The notes under the pieces: generated by a model
Seen by the model: only the letters and a program-made list of their open reading frames with translations
What the model was told of the DNA's origin: nothing
Databases searched by the model: none
Assembly: GCA_020831635.1 (NCBI GenBank)
Contig: JAFIGC010000012.1
Coordinates: forward strand, 1 to 64,000
Direction: 5' to 3'
DNA length: 64,000 nt
Source of the DNA: Verrucomicrobiota bacterium
Lineage (GTDB): Bacteria > Verrucomicrobiota > Kiritimatiellia > SS1-B-03-39 > UBA6053
Position numbers and translations under genes: made by a program
Part shown: piece after piece, positions 50,235-58,756 of the stretch
Numbering within the stretch: position 1 is the first letter of the stretch
Layout: every line of letters begins with the position of its first letter

Positions 50235-51847
50235 GTACGGATCCGGCCATGCATTCGCGGATGGACGAAGGGGTTTCGGCGACGGATCTTTCCGTGTTTC
50301 ATCATCTGTACACGTCCATTGCCGATGAAATGGGGGCGGTGTTGGCGCGTACGGCGTATTCGCCGAACATCAAGGAGCGCAAGGATTTCAGTTGCGCTTT
50401 GTTCGATGAGCAGGGACGTCTGTTGGCCCAGGCGGCCCATATCCCCGTGCATCTGGGGGCGATGCCGCGCAGCGTGGCCGCCGCTTGCAAGGCGTTTCCC
50501 CGGATGGGGCCGGGGGATGTGGTGATGTTGAACGATCCTTTCGAAGGGGGCACGCATTTGCCGGACGTGACTCTGGTGAGTCCGGTGTTCGCGGGGTCGG
50601 ACTGTGTCGGCTACGCGGCCACCCGGGCCCATCATGCGGATGTGGGGGGGATGACCCCCGGGTCGTTGCCCAACAGTCGGACCATTCATCAGGAAGGGCT
50701 GCGGATTCCACCGGTGCGTTTGGTCCGGGGCGGGGAAATGGAAGAGGATTTGATGCGGATTTTCTGCGCGAACAGTCGGAATCCCGGCGAGCGCCGCGGG
50801 GACATGCGGGCACAGCTTCATGCGCATCATATCGGCGAAACCCGCTGGCTGGAACTGGGAAAACGGGTGGGTTTCGGGAAACTTCGCGAGATGAATGAGG
50901 CGTTGATGGACTACGCGGATCGTCGGATGCGCGCGGCCTTGGTGCAACTGCCGCATGGCCGTTGGTCTTGCGAGGAGGAGATTGAAGACGAAGCCGGGAC
51001 GGGTGTGGCGGCGGTGTTGCGGGGGACGCTGACGGTTTCGGAGTTGGGGGTTTGCGTGGATGTGCGCGGGAGCGATGACCGGGTGCCGGGCAGTCTCAAC
51101 GCGGTGCGGGCGATCACGGAGTCGGCGGTGTGTTATGTGTTTTTGTGTTGGATGTGCCGGGATTCCGGGGGCGCGAGTCTACCGATCAATGGCGGCTGTT
51201 TTCGGTGCATCGATTTGCAGACGCGTCCGGGGTCGGTTTTGGACGCGCAATGGCCGGCGGCGGTGGCGGGGGGGAATGTGGAAACCTCGCAACGGGTGGT
51301 GGATTTGGTGTTGGGATTGTTGGATCAGGCGCTGCCGGGGTCTGTCCCCGCTCAGTCACAAGGTACCATGAACAATGTGACGCTTGGCGGAATTTTGGGC
51401 GGGAGAATTCCCGGGGGTGGGTTTGCGTATTACGAGACCCTGGGCGGCGGCGCGGGCGGCGGGCCGGGAGTGCCGGGGGCCTCGGCGTTGCAGACGCATA
51501 TGACCAATACCTTGAATACGCCGGTGGAGGCGATTGAGTTCGCTTATCCGTTGCGGGTGCGGCGTCTGGAAATTCGGCACGGCAGTGGTGGCGCGGGCAC
51601 GTTTCCCGGCGGCGACGGTCTGGTGCGGGAATGGGAGGCATTGGCACCGATGGAGGTGACGGTGCTGACGGAGCGGAGACGAGTGGGGCCGAAGGGGTCG
51701 GGCGGCGGAGATGCCGGAAAACCGGGACGTCAGGAAATTCGAATGGCTTCCGGGGAAATCCGTCCCTTGCCGGGGAAGGGGAGTGGGCAGTTGTCGCCCG
51801 GGGACGTCCTGCGGGTGGAAACGCCGGGAGGGGGCGGCTTTGGGTAA
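50231..51847 (+). CDS. hyuB: Hydantoinase/5-oxoprolinase subunit B
   Basis: 538 residues; the ATG overlaps the hyuA stop. Motifs: ARTAYSPNIKERKDFSCALF, DEQGRLLAQAAHIPVHLGAM, LNDPFEGGTHLPDVTLVSPV, AATRAHHADVGGMTPGSLP (metal-binding His and Asp), YETLGGGAGGGPGVPGAS and GGDGLVREWEAL. It is the catalytic partner of HyuA. Full family length and no anomalies. A composite hairpin repeat follows 25 bases after the stop, between convergent genes. Confidence 0.92.
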   Translation: MSTDPAMHSRMDEGVSATDLSVFHHLYTSIADEMGAVLARTAYSPNIKERKDFSCALFDEQGRLLAQAAHIPVHLGAMPRSVAAACKAFPRMGPGDVVMLNDPFEGGTHLPDVTLVSPVFAGSDCVGYAATRAHHADVGGMTPGSLPNSRTIHQEGLRIPPVRLVRGGEMEEDLMRIFCANSRNPGERRGDMRAQLHAHHIGETRWLELGKRVGFGKLREMNEALMDYADRRMRAALVQLPHGRWSCEEEIEDEAGTGVAAVLRGTLTVSELGVCVDVRGSDDRVPGSLNAVRAITESAVCYVFLCWMCRDSGGASLPINGGCFRCIDLQTRPGSVLDAQWPAAVAGGNVETSQRVVDLVLGLLDQALPGSVPAQSQGTMNNVTLGGILGGRIPGGGFAYYETLGGGAGGGPGVPGASALQTHMTNTLNTPVEAIEFAYPLRVRRLEIRHGSGGAGTFPGGDGLVREWEALAPMEVTVLTERRRVGPKGSGGGDAGKPGRQEIRMASGEIRPLPGKGSGQLSPGDVLRVETPGGGGFG

Positions 51848-51872
51848 CCCCTGTTTACCTTTGGTTTTGGAA

Positions 51873-51920
51873 ATCGCACCCTGAAGGGCGCTCGAAGACC
51901 ATCCGACTAAAGTCGGGACT
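51873..51920 (+). repeat. Composite double-hairpin element, GCACCCT type
   Basis: GCACCCTgaAGGGcGC hairpin, spacer, CCGACTaaAGTCGG hairpin, then GACT. It matches the reverse of 25532-25578 over 47 bases with about six differences. It sits between the convergent hyuB and cupin genes, where a two-way terminator is expected. Confidence 0.8.
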
Positions 51921-51971
51921 TCGGCGCATTCATTCGATTTGCGAAATCCGCCGGGAATGAAGCACGGATCA

Positions 51972-52433
51972 TTACAAAAAGCGATCCAGGCCGTGGCGGA
52001 TGACTTGGGTGCGGACGGGATGGGTTTCGGAGATGAGGGTGAAATCGGCGAAGTCAAATCCGGGGGCCACGCTGCAGCCGACCAAGGCTTCGTCTTCCAT
52101 GGGTTCGGCGGCTTGCCAGACCCCGGCGGGAACCACGGCGGAAAAGGTGGCGGTGGCGGGCGTGAGTTCGGTTCGGGTGAGGTCCCCGTCTTCGGTCAGC
52201 ATCCAAAGGCAGAGACGTCCGTGGTAGAGGTTCCAGACTTCGTCCTGGGCCACGCGGTGAAAACGGCTGAACTCTCCGTAGGCCAAATGAAAATGGATGT
52301 GGGTCAGGGCGGAACGGTCGCGTCCGTCATCGGTTTTCACGCCCTGCGGAGAACGCCACAACTCGCGAAAGCGTCCGCCTTCGGGATGGGAGGTGAAGGT
52401 TTTGATCCATGTTTCGAGGGGAGAATTATGCAT
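51972..52433 (-). CDS. DUF985-type cupin protein
   Basis: 153 residues from ATG 52433. FTSHPEGGRFRELWRS is the DUF985 start. ALTHIHFHLAYGEFSRFHRV and WQAAEPMEDEALVGCSVAPG and DFADFTLIS are the cupin barrel and conserved end. Most members are uncharacterised; a small-molecule epimerase or sugar-binding role is possible from fold alone. It overlaps the end of era by eight bases. Confidence 0.85.
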   Translation of the reverse strand: MHNSPLETWIKTFTSHPEGGRFRELWRSPQGVKTDDGRDRSALTHIHFHLAYGEFSRFHRVAQDEVWNLYHGRLCLWMLTEDGDLTRTELTPATATFSAVVPAGVWQAAEPMEDEALVGCSVAPGFDFADFTLISETHPVRTQVIRHGLDRFL

Positions 52434-53349
52434 ATCCAAGCTTTCTGAGAATCCAAAAGTTTTTGTCCCAATCCTTGAGGACTTTGATGACGAGGGTGAG
52501 TTTGACGCGTACGCCGTAGATTTCCGCGATTTCGGAGGCGGCCTCGCCGCGCACTTCTTTCATCAATCGGCCCTTGTTGCCGATGACCATGCCTTTTTGG
52601 GAGTTTTGGAGGACGTACACGTGGGCCTCGATTTTCCACTCGCCCGGGGTTTCCTGGAGATGTTCCACCCAAACCGCGAGGGAGTGGGGCAATTCCTGAT
52701 GCAGGCGCATGAAATATTTTTCCCGGATCACATCTCCGATGGCCAGTTTGCGGGGAAAATCGGAGACGATGTCCTCCGGGAACAGGGCCGGACCCACGGG
52801 GGAATGCGCAAACAGGCGGCTCAACAGTTCGTCCACCCCGGCGCCGGTTTCGGCGGAGGTGACGTGCCATTCGGGTTCCGGACCTTCGGGAAGTTCGGCG
52901 GCAATGGTCGCGAAGAGATCGCGGATCTCTTTTTCGTGGTTGTCGTGGCAATCGCATTTGTTGAGTACGATGAGCACCGGCGGAATCTCGGGTTGACGCA
53001 GTTTTCGCATCCATCCATCCACCTCCAGGGCGGGGGCGCTGGCGCGGTCGATGACGAGCATCACCGCGTCGGTGCCTTCGGTGGCCCCGCGCGCGACTTT
53101 GTTCATCTGCTTGTTGAGCGCCTTTTTGCCGCGGTGGACCCCGGGGGTGTCGAGGAACACCACTTGTCCGCGTTCCTCGGTGTGGATGGCTCGCACCAGA
53201 TTCCGGGTGGTTTGGGCCACGGGGCTGACAATGGAGATTTTCTCATCCATCATTCGGTTGATGAGCGAGGATTTTCCCGCGTTCGCGGCCCCGACCACGG
53301 CAATCATGCCCGCTTTTTTTGTGAAAGTTTCTTCCGTGTTGTTGTCCAT
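52426..53349 (-). CDS. era: Ribosome-maturation GTPase Era
   Basis: 307 residues. G1 GAANAGKSS (residues 20-28), G2 area VSPVAQTTRN, G3 FLDTPGVHRG, G4 VLNKCD, and G5 TSAETG. The C-terminal KH domain contains GMVIGNKGRLMKEVRGEAA. It binds the 3' end of 16S rRNA and helps assemble the small ribosomal subunit. Full length. It runs minus-strand into the DUF985 gene with an eight-base overlap; the gene on the other side is divergent. Confidence 0.95.
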   Translation of the reverse strand: MDNNTEETFTKKAGMIAVVGAANAGKSSLINRMMDEKISIVSPVAQTTRNLVRAIHTEERGQVVFLDTPGVHRGKKALNKQMNKVARGATEGTDAVMLVIDRASAPALEVDGWMRKLRQPEIPPVLIVLNKCDCHDNHEKEIRDLFATIAAELPEGPEPEWHVTSAETGAGVDELLSRLFAHSPVGPALFPEDIVSDFPRKLAIGDVIREKYFMRLHQELPHSLAVWVEHLQETPGEWKIEAHVYVLQNSQKGMVIGNKGRLMKEVRGEAASEIAEIYGVRVKLTLVIKVLKDWDKNFWILRKLGYA

Positions 53350-53435
53350 GGTCGAACCCTACCGCATTTTTCCGGGATTGACGAGATGGATTTGATTGTA
53401 TTGCCCATCCGCCGATGGCAAGGTGGGTTTTCCAC

Positions 53436-53999
53436 ATGAAAATTTTTCTACAAATGTTCGCGCCCTGGCTTTCGGTGCTGATCTTCTGGTTGGGATTTCG
53501 GAATGCCTGGGCGGCCATTCTGGGCTATCACGCGCAAGTCTTGCTTTGGCATCGGCGTGAGGATCTCTGGCGCTGGTTTCGTCAACCCCGTCCGGGCGCG
53601 CGTTGGACGCTGCCGCTTTTGTTGACCGCCCCGGTGATGATTGCGTTTCTGCCTTGGTTTTTGGAGACGGAGATTTCGGCTTGGATGGCGGCGCACGGGT
53701 TGTCCGCTATCGGTTTTGTGTTCATGGTGCCGTATTTCGGCATTGTGCATCCGGTGTTGGAGCAAGGGCATTGGGGGCCGCTGCGCCTAAGAACCCGCTG
53801 GGCGCATCCGATGTTTGCGGGGTATCATCTGCTGGTGTTATCTTCCCTGCTGACGTCGCTCGGGCTGCTGCTGGCGTTTGTGGTGCTCTATGGCGCGTCC
53901 CTGTTTTGGCAACGCATCCCCCGCGGCACCGCGATCCTCAGTCATCAGCTCGCGGACACCGGTGTGGCGTTGGCGGGATTGTGGATGATGTTTCATTGA
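53436..53999 (+). CDS. Hypothetical integral membrane protein
   Basis: 187 residues from ATG 53436. Four or five membrane helices: FAPWLSVLIFWLGFRNAWAA, TLPLLLTAPVMIAFLPWFL, LSAIGFVFMVPYFGIVHPVL, LLVLSSLLTSLGLLLAFVVL and a C-terminal helix. Conserved-looking polar residues (EQGHWGPLRL, AGYHLLVL) are buried in helices, suggesting a CPBP-like protease or a small-molecule channel, but I cannot assign a family. Confidence 0.7.
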   Translation: MKIFLQMFAPWLSVLIFWLGFRNAWAAILGYHAQVLLWHRREDLWRWFRQPRPGARWTLPLLLTAPVMIAFLPWFLETEISAWMAAHGLSAIGFVFMVPYFGIVHPVLEQGHWGPLRLRTRWAHPMFAGYHLLVLSSLLTSLGLLLAFVVLYGASLFWQRIPRGTAILSHQLADTGVALAGLWMMFH

Positions 54000-54582
54000 A
54001 GCTTGTGGGCTCGGCTTCTGGTTGATGAGTCAGATTGTGGTGGTAGAGCTAGAATATGGGGAAAAGCCTTCGGGGGAGACCGGACTCTTGATCTCACGCC
54101 GCCTTTCGCTGTATTGCAACAGGTATTTTCCAGTGCGTTTGCGCTGTATTGCAACAGGTATTTTCCAGTGCGTTTGAGCTGAGGAGCTGAGGGTCGGATG
54201 GATAGAGCTACATGTCTTCCGTTCCAGTCCGCCGATTTTTTTAAACAGGAGAACGCAGAGGGCGCAGAGGGAAATGGCGGTGGATTTGCCTTTGCTCTCT
54301 TTGCTTGCTTCTGTTCCAATCCTTTTGGTTTTTGAACAGAAGGTCGCGAAGGAAGCGAAGAGTTTCAGAGGGTTTGCCGCCATGCAAAGCCCCTTTGGAG
54401 TGTATTGCAACAGTATTTTCTGGTGAGCAACAAGTTTTTGTTTCTGGCGCTTTGGGTCGGACTCGTCTGACTCGTGGGACCCGTAGGACTGGGAAATAGG
54501 CTTTCCTCTGACGGGTCGGACGGGTCTGACGTGTCCGACTGAAAGTGAGGCAACCCACAACCAGCAACCAACAACCAACCGC
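54000..54582. other. Intergenic repeat cluster before cysI
   Basis: No gene seen. Two 35-base tandem copies at 54107-54176, AACAGgAGAACGCAGAGGG at 54246-54264, an AACAGAAGGTCGCGAAGG variant at 54337-54356, TATTGCAACAGTATTTTC at 54402-54419, GTCGGACTCGTCTGACTCG (54453-54472) and its relatives to 54540, and CAACCAGCAACCAACAACC (54556-54575) directly after the cysI stop. Confidence 0.7.
54107..54176 (+). repeat. Two tandem 35-base units
   Basis: CGCTGTATTGCAACAGGTAT followed by TTTCCAGTGCGTTTg, repeated once with a single change. The inner motif GCAACAGGTATTTTC is dispersed (8017, 8116, 54405, degenerate at 25494). Confidence 0.85.
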
Positions 54583-56328
54583 TTAGTCGTGAAAATCCCG
54601 TCCTTCGACGGTGGCTTTGACGTAGCCGGCGCGGATGGTGAAATCTCCGAAACGTTCCCCGTCTTTCCGCTCTTTGGCGTAGCGTTCTAGAATGGGTTTG
54701 AGTTCGTTCAGGATTTCGGTTTCGTCGATATTCTCGCGGTACATCTTGTTGAGGCGTTCGCCGGAAAAACCGGCGCCCAGATACAGGTTGTACTTGCCGG
54801 GCGCTTTGCCGACGAAACCAATTTCACCGAGGTAGGGGCGTCCGCAGCCGTTCGGGCATCCGGTCATGCGGATGACGATCTCGTCGTCCCGCAATCCGGA
54901 CGCTTCCGCCAAGGCTTCGATTTTGGTGATCAAGGTGGGCAGGTAGCGTTCCGATTCGGCCATGGCCAAGGCGCAGGTGGGCAGGGCCACGCAGGCGATG
55001 GAGTTGCGGCGCAGTCCGCTCAGTCCCGCGTATTCGCCGACCTTGTGCTTCTTCAAAATCTCGTCCACGGTCTTCTTTTTCGCGGCGGTGACGTTGCCGA
55101 TCATGAGGTTTTGGTTGCCGGTGAGGCGGAAATCGGCGTTGCCGCAGTTGCCCGCCACTTCGCGCAGGGCCGTCATGAGCGGATGGCCTTTGGTGTCCTT
55201 GACGCGTCCGCCTTCAATGAAGAGGGTGAGGAACCATTTTCCGTTCGTGCCCTGGGTCCATCCGTAGGTGTCGCCATTGCGTTCAAAAACAAATTTCTTC
55301 TCTTTCTTGAGGGCATATCCGCAGCGTTTGGCCAGTTCTTCTTTGATGAAGTCGAGGCCATAGTCGTCGATGGTGTATTTGAAACGGGCGTGTTTGCGGT
55401 TGCTGCGGCAGCCGTAGTCCCGCTGGATGGTCATGAGTTTTTCGACGACATCCACGATCTTGTTGGTTTCAATGAAGCCGATGACGGATGCGAGGCGGGG
55501 ATAGGTGTCCGTTTCCCCGTGGGTCATGCCCATGCCGCCGCCCACGGCGACGTTGAAGCCCTTGAGTTTGCCTTTGTCTTCGATGGCGACGAGGCCAATG
55601 TCGTTGGCAAAAATATCCACGTCGTTGTAAGGCGGAATGGCCACCGCGATTTTGAATTTCCGGGGCAAATACCGGTGGGTGTAGAGGGGTTCTTCGTCTT
55701 TGGTATCGCCCTGGATTTCTTTGGGGGTGCCCCCGGCTTTTTCCCCGTTGAGCCAAATCTCGTAGTAGGCGCTGGTTTTGGGGGTGAGATGTTCGCTGAT
55801 GGCGCAGGAAACGCCATACACTTCCTCGTGGACCTTGGATTGGTAGGGGTTGGGATTGCACATCACATTGCGGTTGACGTCTCCGCAGGCGGCAATGGAG
55901 TCCAAAGAGGATTCGATGATTTCCCGCATGGTTTGACGCAGGTTGCGTTTCAACACCCCGTGAAACTGAAACGCCTGGCGGGTGGTGAGCTTCATGGTGC
56001 CGTTGGCGAGGCTGTTGGCGATGCGGTCCATTTCCAAATATTGTTTGGCGGTGCAAATGCCGCCGGGGACGCGGACGCGGATCATGAAGGAAAACGCGGG
56101 TTCGAGCTTGGATTTGCGACGTTCGTTGCGCAAATCGCGGTCGTCCTGCATGTAGGTGCCGTGGAACTTGGTCAACTGGGTGTCATCGTCGGCGATGGCG
56201 CCCGTGATCGGGTCGCGCAAGCCCTCTTCGATGGTGCCGCGCAGATAGTTGCTGGCGTCTTTGATGTGTTCCACGTGCACGTGGTCTTTCGGCACGGGCT
56301 TGGTCAGGTCGAGAATGGGAGTGGGCAT
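54583..56328 (-). CDS. cysI: Assimilatory sulfite reductase hemoprotein
   Basis: 581 residues from ATG 56328. Two ferredoxin-like repeats plus siroheme and [4Fe-4S] sites: [19 protein letters not shown] and [17 protein letters not shown] (C-x5-C ... C-x3-C). [20 protein letters not shown] and [20 protein letters not shown] are typical. It reduces sulfite to sulfide with six electrons from CysJ. Full length for the family (E. coli 570). Two bases separate its start from the cysJ stop, so cysJ-cysI form one operon transcribed leftward. Confidence 0.95.
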   Translation of the reverse strand: MPTPILDLTKPVPKDHVHVEHIKDASNYLRGTIEEGLRDPITGAIADDDTQLTKFHGTYMQDDRDLRNERRKSKLEPAFSFMIRVRVPGGICTAKQYLEMDRIANSLANGTMKLTTRQAFQFHGVLKRNLRQTMREIIESSLDSIAACGDVNRNVMCNPNPYQSKVHEEVYGVSCAISEHLTPKTSAYYEIWLNGEKAGGTPKEIQGDTKDEEPLYTHRYLPRKFKIAVAIPPYNDVDIFANDIGLVAIEDKGKLKGFNVAVGGGMGMTHGETDTYPRLASVIGFIETNKIVDVVEKLMTIQRDYGCRSNRKHARFKYTIDDYGLDFIKEELAKRCGYALKKEKKFVFERNGDTYGWTQGTNGKWFLTLFIEGGRVKDTKGHPLMTALREVAGNCGNADFRLTGNQNLMIGNVTAAKKKTVDEILKKHKVGEYAGLSGLRRNSIACVALPTCALAMAESERYLPTLITKIEALAEASGLRDDEIVIRMTGCPNGCGRPYLGEIGFVGKAPGKYNLYLGAGFSGERLNKMYRENIDETEILNELKPILERYAKERKDGERFGDFTIRAGYVKATVEGRDFHD

Positions 56329-56330
56329 GT

Positions 56331-58157
56331 TCAATATACGTCGCGTTGATAACGACGGTCCTTTTGAAGTTGTTTCACATAGGTGTCCGCGTCTTCGGGG
56401 GACAGGCCCCCTTGTTCGCGGGCGATGTTGATGAGGGCGTGATGCACGTCGTGGGCCATGCGGCTTTCGTCACCGCACACGTAGAAATGCGCCCCTTCCT
56501 GCAACCAGGCCCACAGGTCCTTGGCCTTTTCTTTCATGCGGTGCTGCACGTACAGTTTTTGGGCCTGATCCCGGCTGAAGGCCACGTCCACATGATCGAG
56601 GATGCCGTTTTTCAGCCATTGTTGCCATTCGACTTGATAGAGGAAGTCGGTATCGAAATGGCGGTCGCCGAAGAAAAGCCAGTTTTTGCCGCCGCCCTGC
56701 AATTCGCGTTCCTCGACAAAGGCGCGGAACGGAGCGATGCCGGTGCCCGGACCCACCATGATCACCGGGGTGTCCAGCGAGGCGGGCAACTTGAAGTTTT
56801 TGTTCACATCCACGTAAACGGGGATGGTTTCGTCTTCGGCCACGCGGTCGGAAAGATAAGTGGAGCAAACCCCCTTGCGCTTGCGTCCGTGCGCCTCATA
56901 GCGGGTGACGCCCACGCACAAATGCACCTCGTCGGGATGGGCGTTCAGGCTGGAGGCGATGGAATACAAACGCGGCGGCAGCTTCCGCAGCAAATCCAAG
57001 AAATCATTCGGTGCCAGGCCTTTCACCGGCCAGGTGCTCAGCACGTCCACGATTTCGCGGCCGTAGAGCCATTGGTTGAGCTTGTCGTTGTCGGCCAGAA
57101 GGTCGTTGAGCTTTTTGCTGTTGGCCAATTCGGCGTATCCCCGCAAAAACGGGCGGGTGATGGTGGTAATCTCGCATTGCTTGAACAAGACCTCGCGGAG
57201 GGAGTCCTTGCCTTTGGGGCCCGTGACTTCCATGGCGGGGTCCGCATCCAGCAGCGAGATGATTTCATCGACGTATTCGATGTCGTTGGTGGAGACGATC
57301 CCCAGGGCATCGCCCGGTTCGTAAACCAGTCCGCTGCCTTCCAGCAACAACTCCATATGCACGGTTTCTTTGTCCGAACCACGGCCATTGAGATGGATTC
57401 GCTCCAGGAGCGTGGCCGGGAAGGGGTTCTTTTTGTCAAAAGCGCTGGCGGGCATCGGCGCGGCCATCCCGGGGGAGAATACGGTCGATGCCGGAGCGGA
57501 AGCGGCGCGGGTTTCGGCGATTTTTTCCACCACCGAGGCAATCCAAGCGTCGGCATCGTCGTCGTAATCCACATCGCAGTCCACCCGATCCAACAGGCGT
57601 TTGCCGCCGAGTTCGCCGAGGCGGGTGTCGAAATCCTTGCCCGTCTGACAGAAATGTTCGTAACTGGTATCCCCGAGGGCGAGCACTGCAAATGAAGTGT
57701 TTTCCAGTTTGGGGGCGCGTTTTCCATTGAGGAACGCATGCAATTCCATGGCCGTGTCCGGGGGATCGCCCTCGCCATGGGTGCTTACGACCACGCACAA
57801 GGTTTCCTCCTGCTTCAATTGTTGGGTCTTGTAGACCCCCATGTCTTTCATTTCCGCGGGAATGCCCTTTTCCTTCAATGCATGGGCCAACTTGCCCGCG
57901 ATGCCCTCGCCGTTCCCGGTCTGCGAGCCGTACAGCACCGAAACCGGCGCTTGCTCACCACCCGCGGTGCCTGGCAACGCGGCCGTGCCAGCGGCAGGTA
58001 TGGCCGCGCCACCGCCGTGCAGTTGGTTGATTGCGGCCACATAGCCACAGAGCCACGCGCCCTGTTCGGGCGTCATCGTGGGCAGAATTTCATTGAGGCG
58101 TTGGACTTGGTCCGGGGTTAAGGGGCCGGAACCGGGTTGGATGGGAGGAATGTGCAT
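56331..58157 (-). CDS. cysJ: Assimilatory sulfite reductase flavoprotein
   Basis: 608 residues. Flavodoxin domain ([58 protein letters not shown]) for FMN at ~75-210. FAD domain with a helical insert ([34 protein letters not shown]) and NADPH domain ([40 protein letters not shown]), ending [11 protein letters not shown] as in E. coli. It passes electrons from NADPH to CysI. A strong promoter with an overlapping inverted repeat lies just upstream. A divergent SulP transporter is across the gap. Confidence 0.95.
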   Translation of the reverse strand: MHIPPIQPGSGPLTPDQVQRLNEILPTMTPEQGAWLCGYVAAINQLHGGGAAIPAAGTAALPGTAGGEQAPVSVLYGSQTGNGEGIAGKLAHALKEKGIPAEMKDMGVYKTQQLKQEETLCVVVSTHGEGDPPDTAMELHAFLNGKRAPKLENTSFAVLALGDTSYEHFCQTGKDFDTRLGELGGKRLLDRVDCDVDYDDDADAWIASVVEKIAETRAASAPASTVFSPGMAAPMPASAFDKKNPFPATLLERIHLNGRGSDKETVHMELLLEGSGLVYEPGDALGIVSTNDIEYVDEIISLLDADPAMEVTGPKGKDSLREVLFKQCEITTITRPFLRGYAELANSKKLNDLLADNDKLNQWLYGREIVDVLSTWPVKGLAPNDFLDLLRKLPPRLYSIASSLNAHPDEVHLCVGVTRYEAHGRKRKGVCSTYLSDRVAEDETIPVYVDVNKNFKLPASLDTPVIMVGPGTGIAPFRAFVEERELQGGGKNWLFFGDRHFDTDFLYQVEWQQWLKNGILDHVDVAFSRDQAQKLYVQHRMKEKAKDLWAWLQEGAHFYVCGDESRMAHDVHHALINIAREQGGLSPEDADTYVKQLQKDRRYQRDVY

Positions 58158-58181
58158 GCAGGTTTAATCCCTATTAAGTTG

Positions 58182-58222
58182 ATAGACTTTGTGGTCTATA
58201 CTGAAAAAAATGGCTTTGTCAA
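58182..58222 (-). promoter_or_regulatory. cysJI promoter with overlapping inverted-repeat operator
   Basis: On the minus strand TTGACA (58222-58217), a 16-base spacer and TATAGA (58200-58195) form a good sigma-70 promoter, 38 bases before the cysJ ATG. ATAGAC-CACAAA-GTCTAT (58199-58182) is a perfect 6-6-6 inverted repeat overlapping the -10. A repressor, for example an Rrf2/CymR-like sulfur sensor, is a natural candidate; the regulator is not in the window. Confidence 0.65.
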
Positions 58223-58384
58223 CCGGGATGAGCGGGATTTCATAGCTGGAAAACGAAGAAAATCCAGCTCACAATGTAAAAATGGCAGGGTAGCTCGCTT
58301 CGCGAGCGCGGGGTTGCCGCTGACGCGGCGCGGGGTTGCTCACTTCGTGCGCGCAGGGCGGCTCGCTTCGCGAGCGCAGGGATT

Positions 58385-58430
58385 GCAGGGAAAGGAGCGC
58401 CGATCGCCGCATCGGCTGGGGCGAAGGGGG
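58385..58430 (+). repeat. Covarying hairpin element
   Basis: Core GCCGATCGCCGCATCGGC at 58399-58416, with AAAGGAGC and TGGGGCGAAGGGGG flanks. A degenerate copy (GCTGGTCTCCGCAGGGG) follows at 58439-58455. Confidence 0.85.
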
Positions 58431-58654
58431 ACGGGAGCGCTGGTCTCCGCAGGGGGGCGAACCTCGAACACCGAACGTCGAACACCTCCCCAAGCCCCAA
58501 AGCGGTAGCTCTGGTCGTTCCTCCCGGCGCTACCGCACTCCAAAGACGCTTCGCGTCCGCGCGTGGTGAGCTGTGGAGGCATGTTTTTTTGAGTGCGGAT
58601 CAGAGTGAAGCGGTAATTCGACAAAGTTTGAGACAAAGGGAAAGTCAAAGCCAT

Positions 58655-58700
58655 GCCCCCTTCGCCACTGCCGGTGCGGAGACCGGCGCTCCCGTCCCCG
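58655..58700 (-). repeat. Covarying hairpin element, GGT/ACC stem
   Basis: Core GCCGGTGCGGAGACCGGC at 58670-58687 (minus orientation), flanked by CCCCTTCGCCACT and GCTCCCGTCCCCGT. Confidence 0.85.
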
Positions 58701-58756
58701 TGCCCCCCCGAAAACGTGCGCTTGAAATTTTGAATCGGAAACCGTATGGGGGCATC

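Larger units (their letters stand above)
58250..58740. other. Repeat cluster between cysJ and SulP
   Basis: No gene seen. GCTCGCTTCGCGAGCGC-type palindromes at 58291-58308 and 58360-58376; hairpin elements at 58385-58430 and 58655-58700; a half element at 58431-58460; a CGCTACCGCACTCCAAAG/CCCCAAAGCGGTAGCT pair at 58494-58550, related to 24520-24570. Confidence 0.7.

Noticed and set aside
58589-58756. N-terminal extension of the SulP transporter
   Set aside because: It reads through hairpin repeat DNA; the first SulP helix follows the ATG at 58757.
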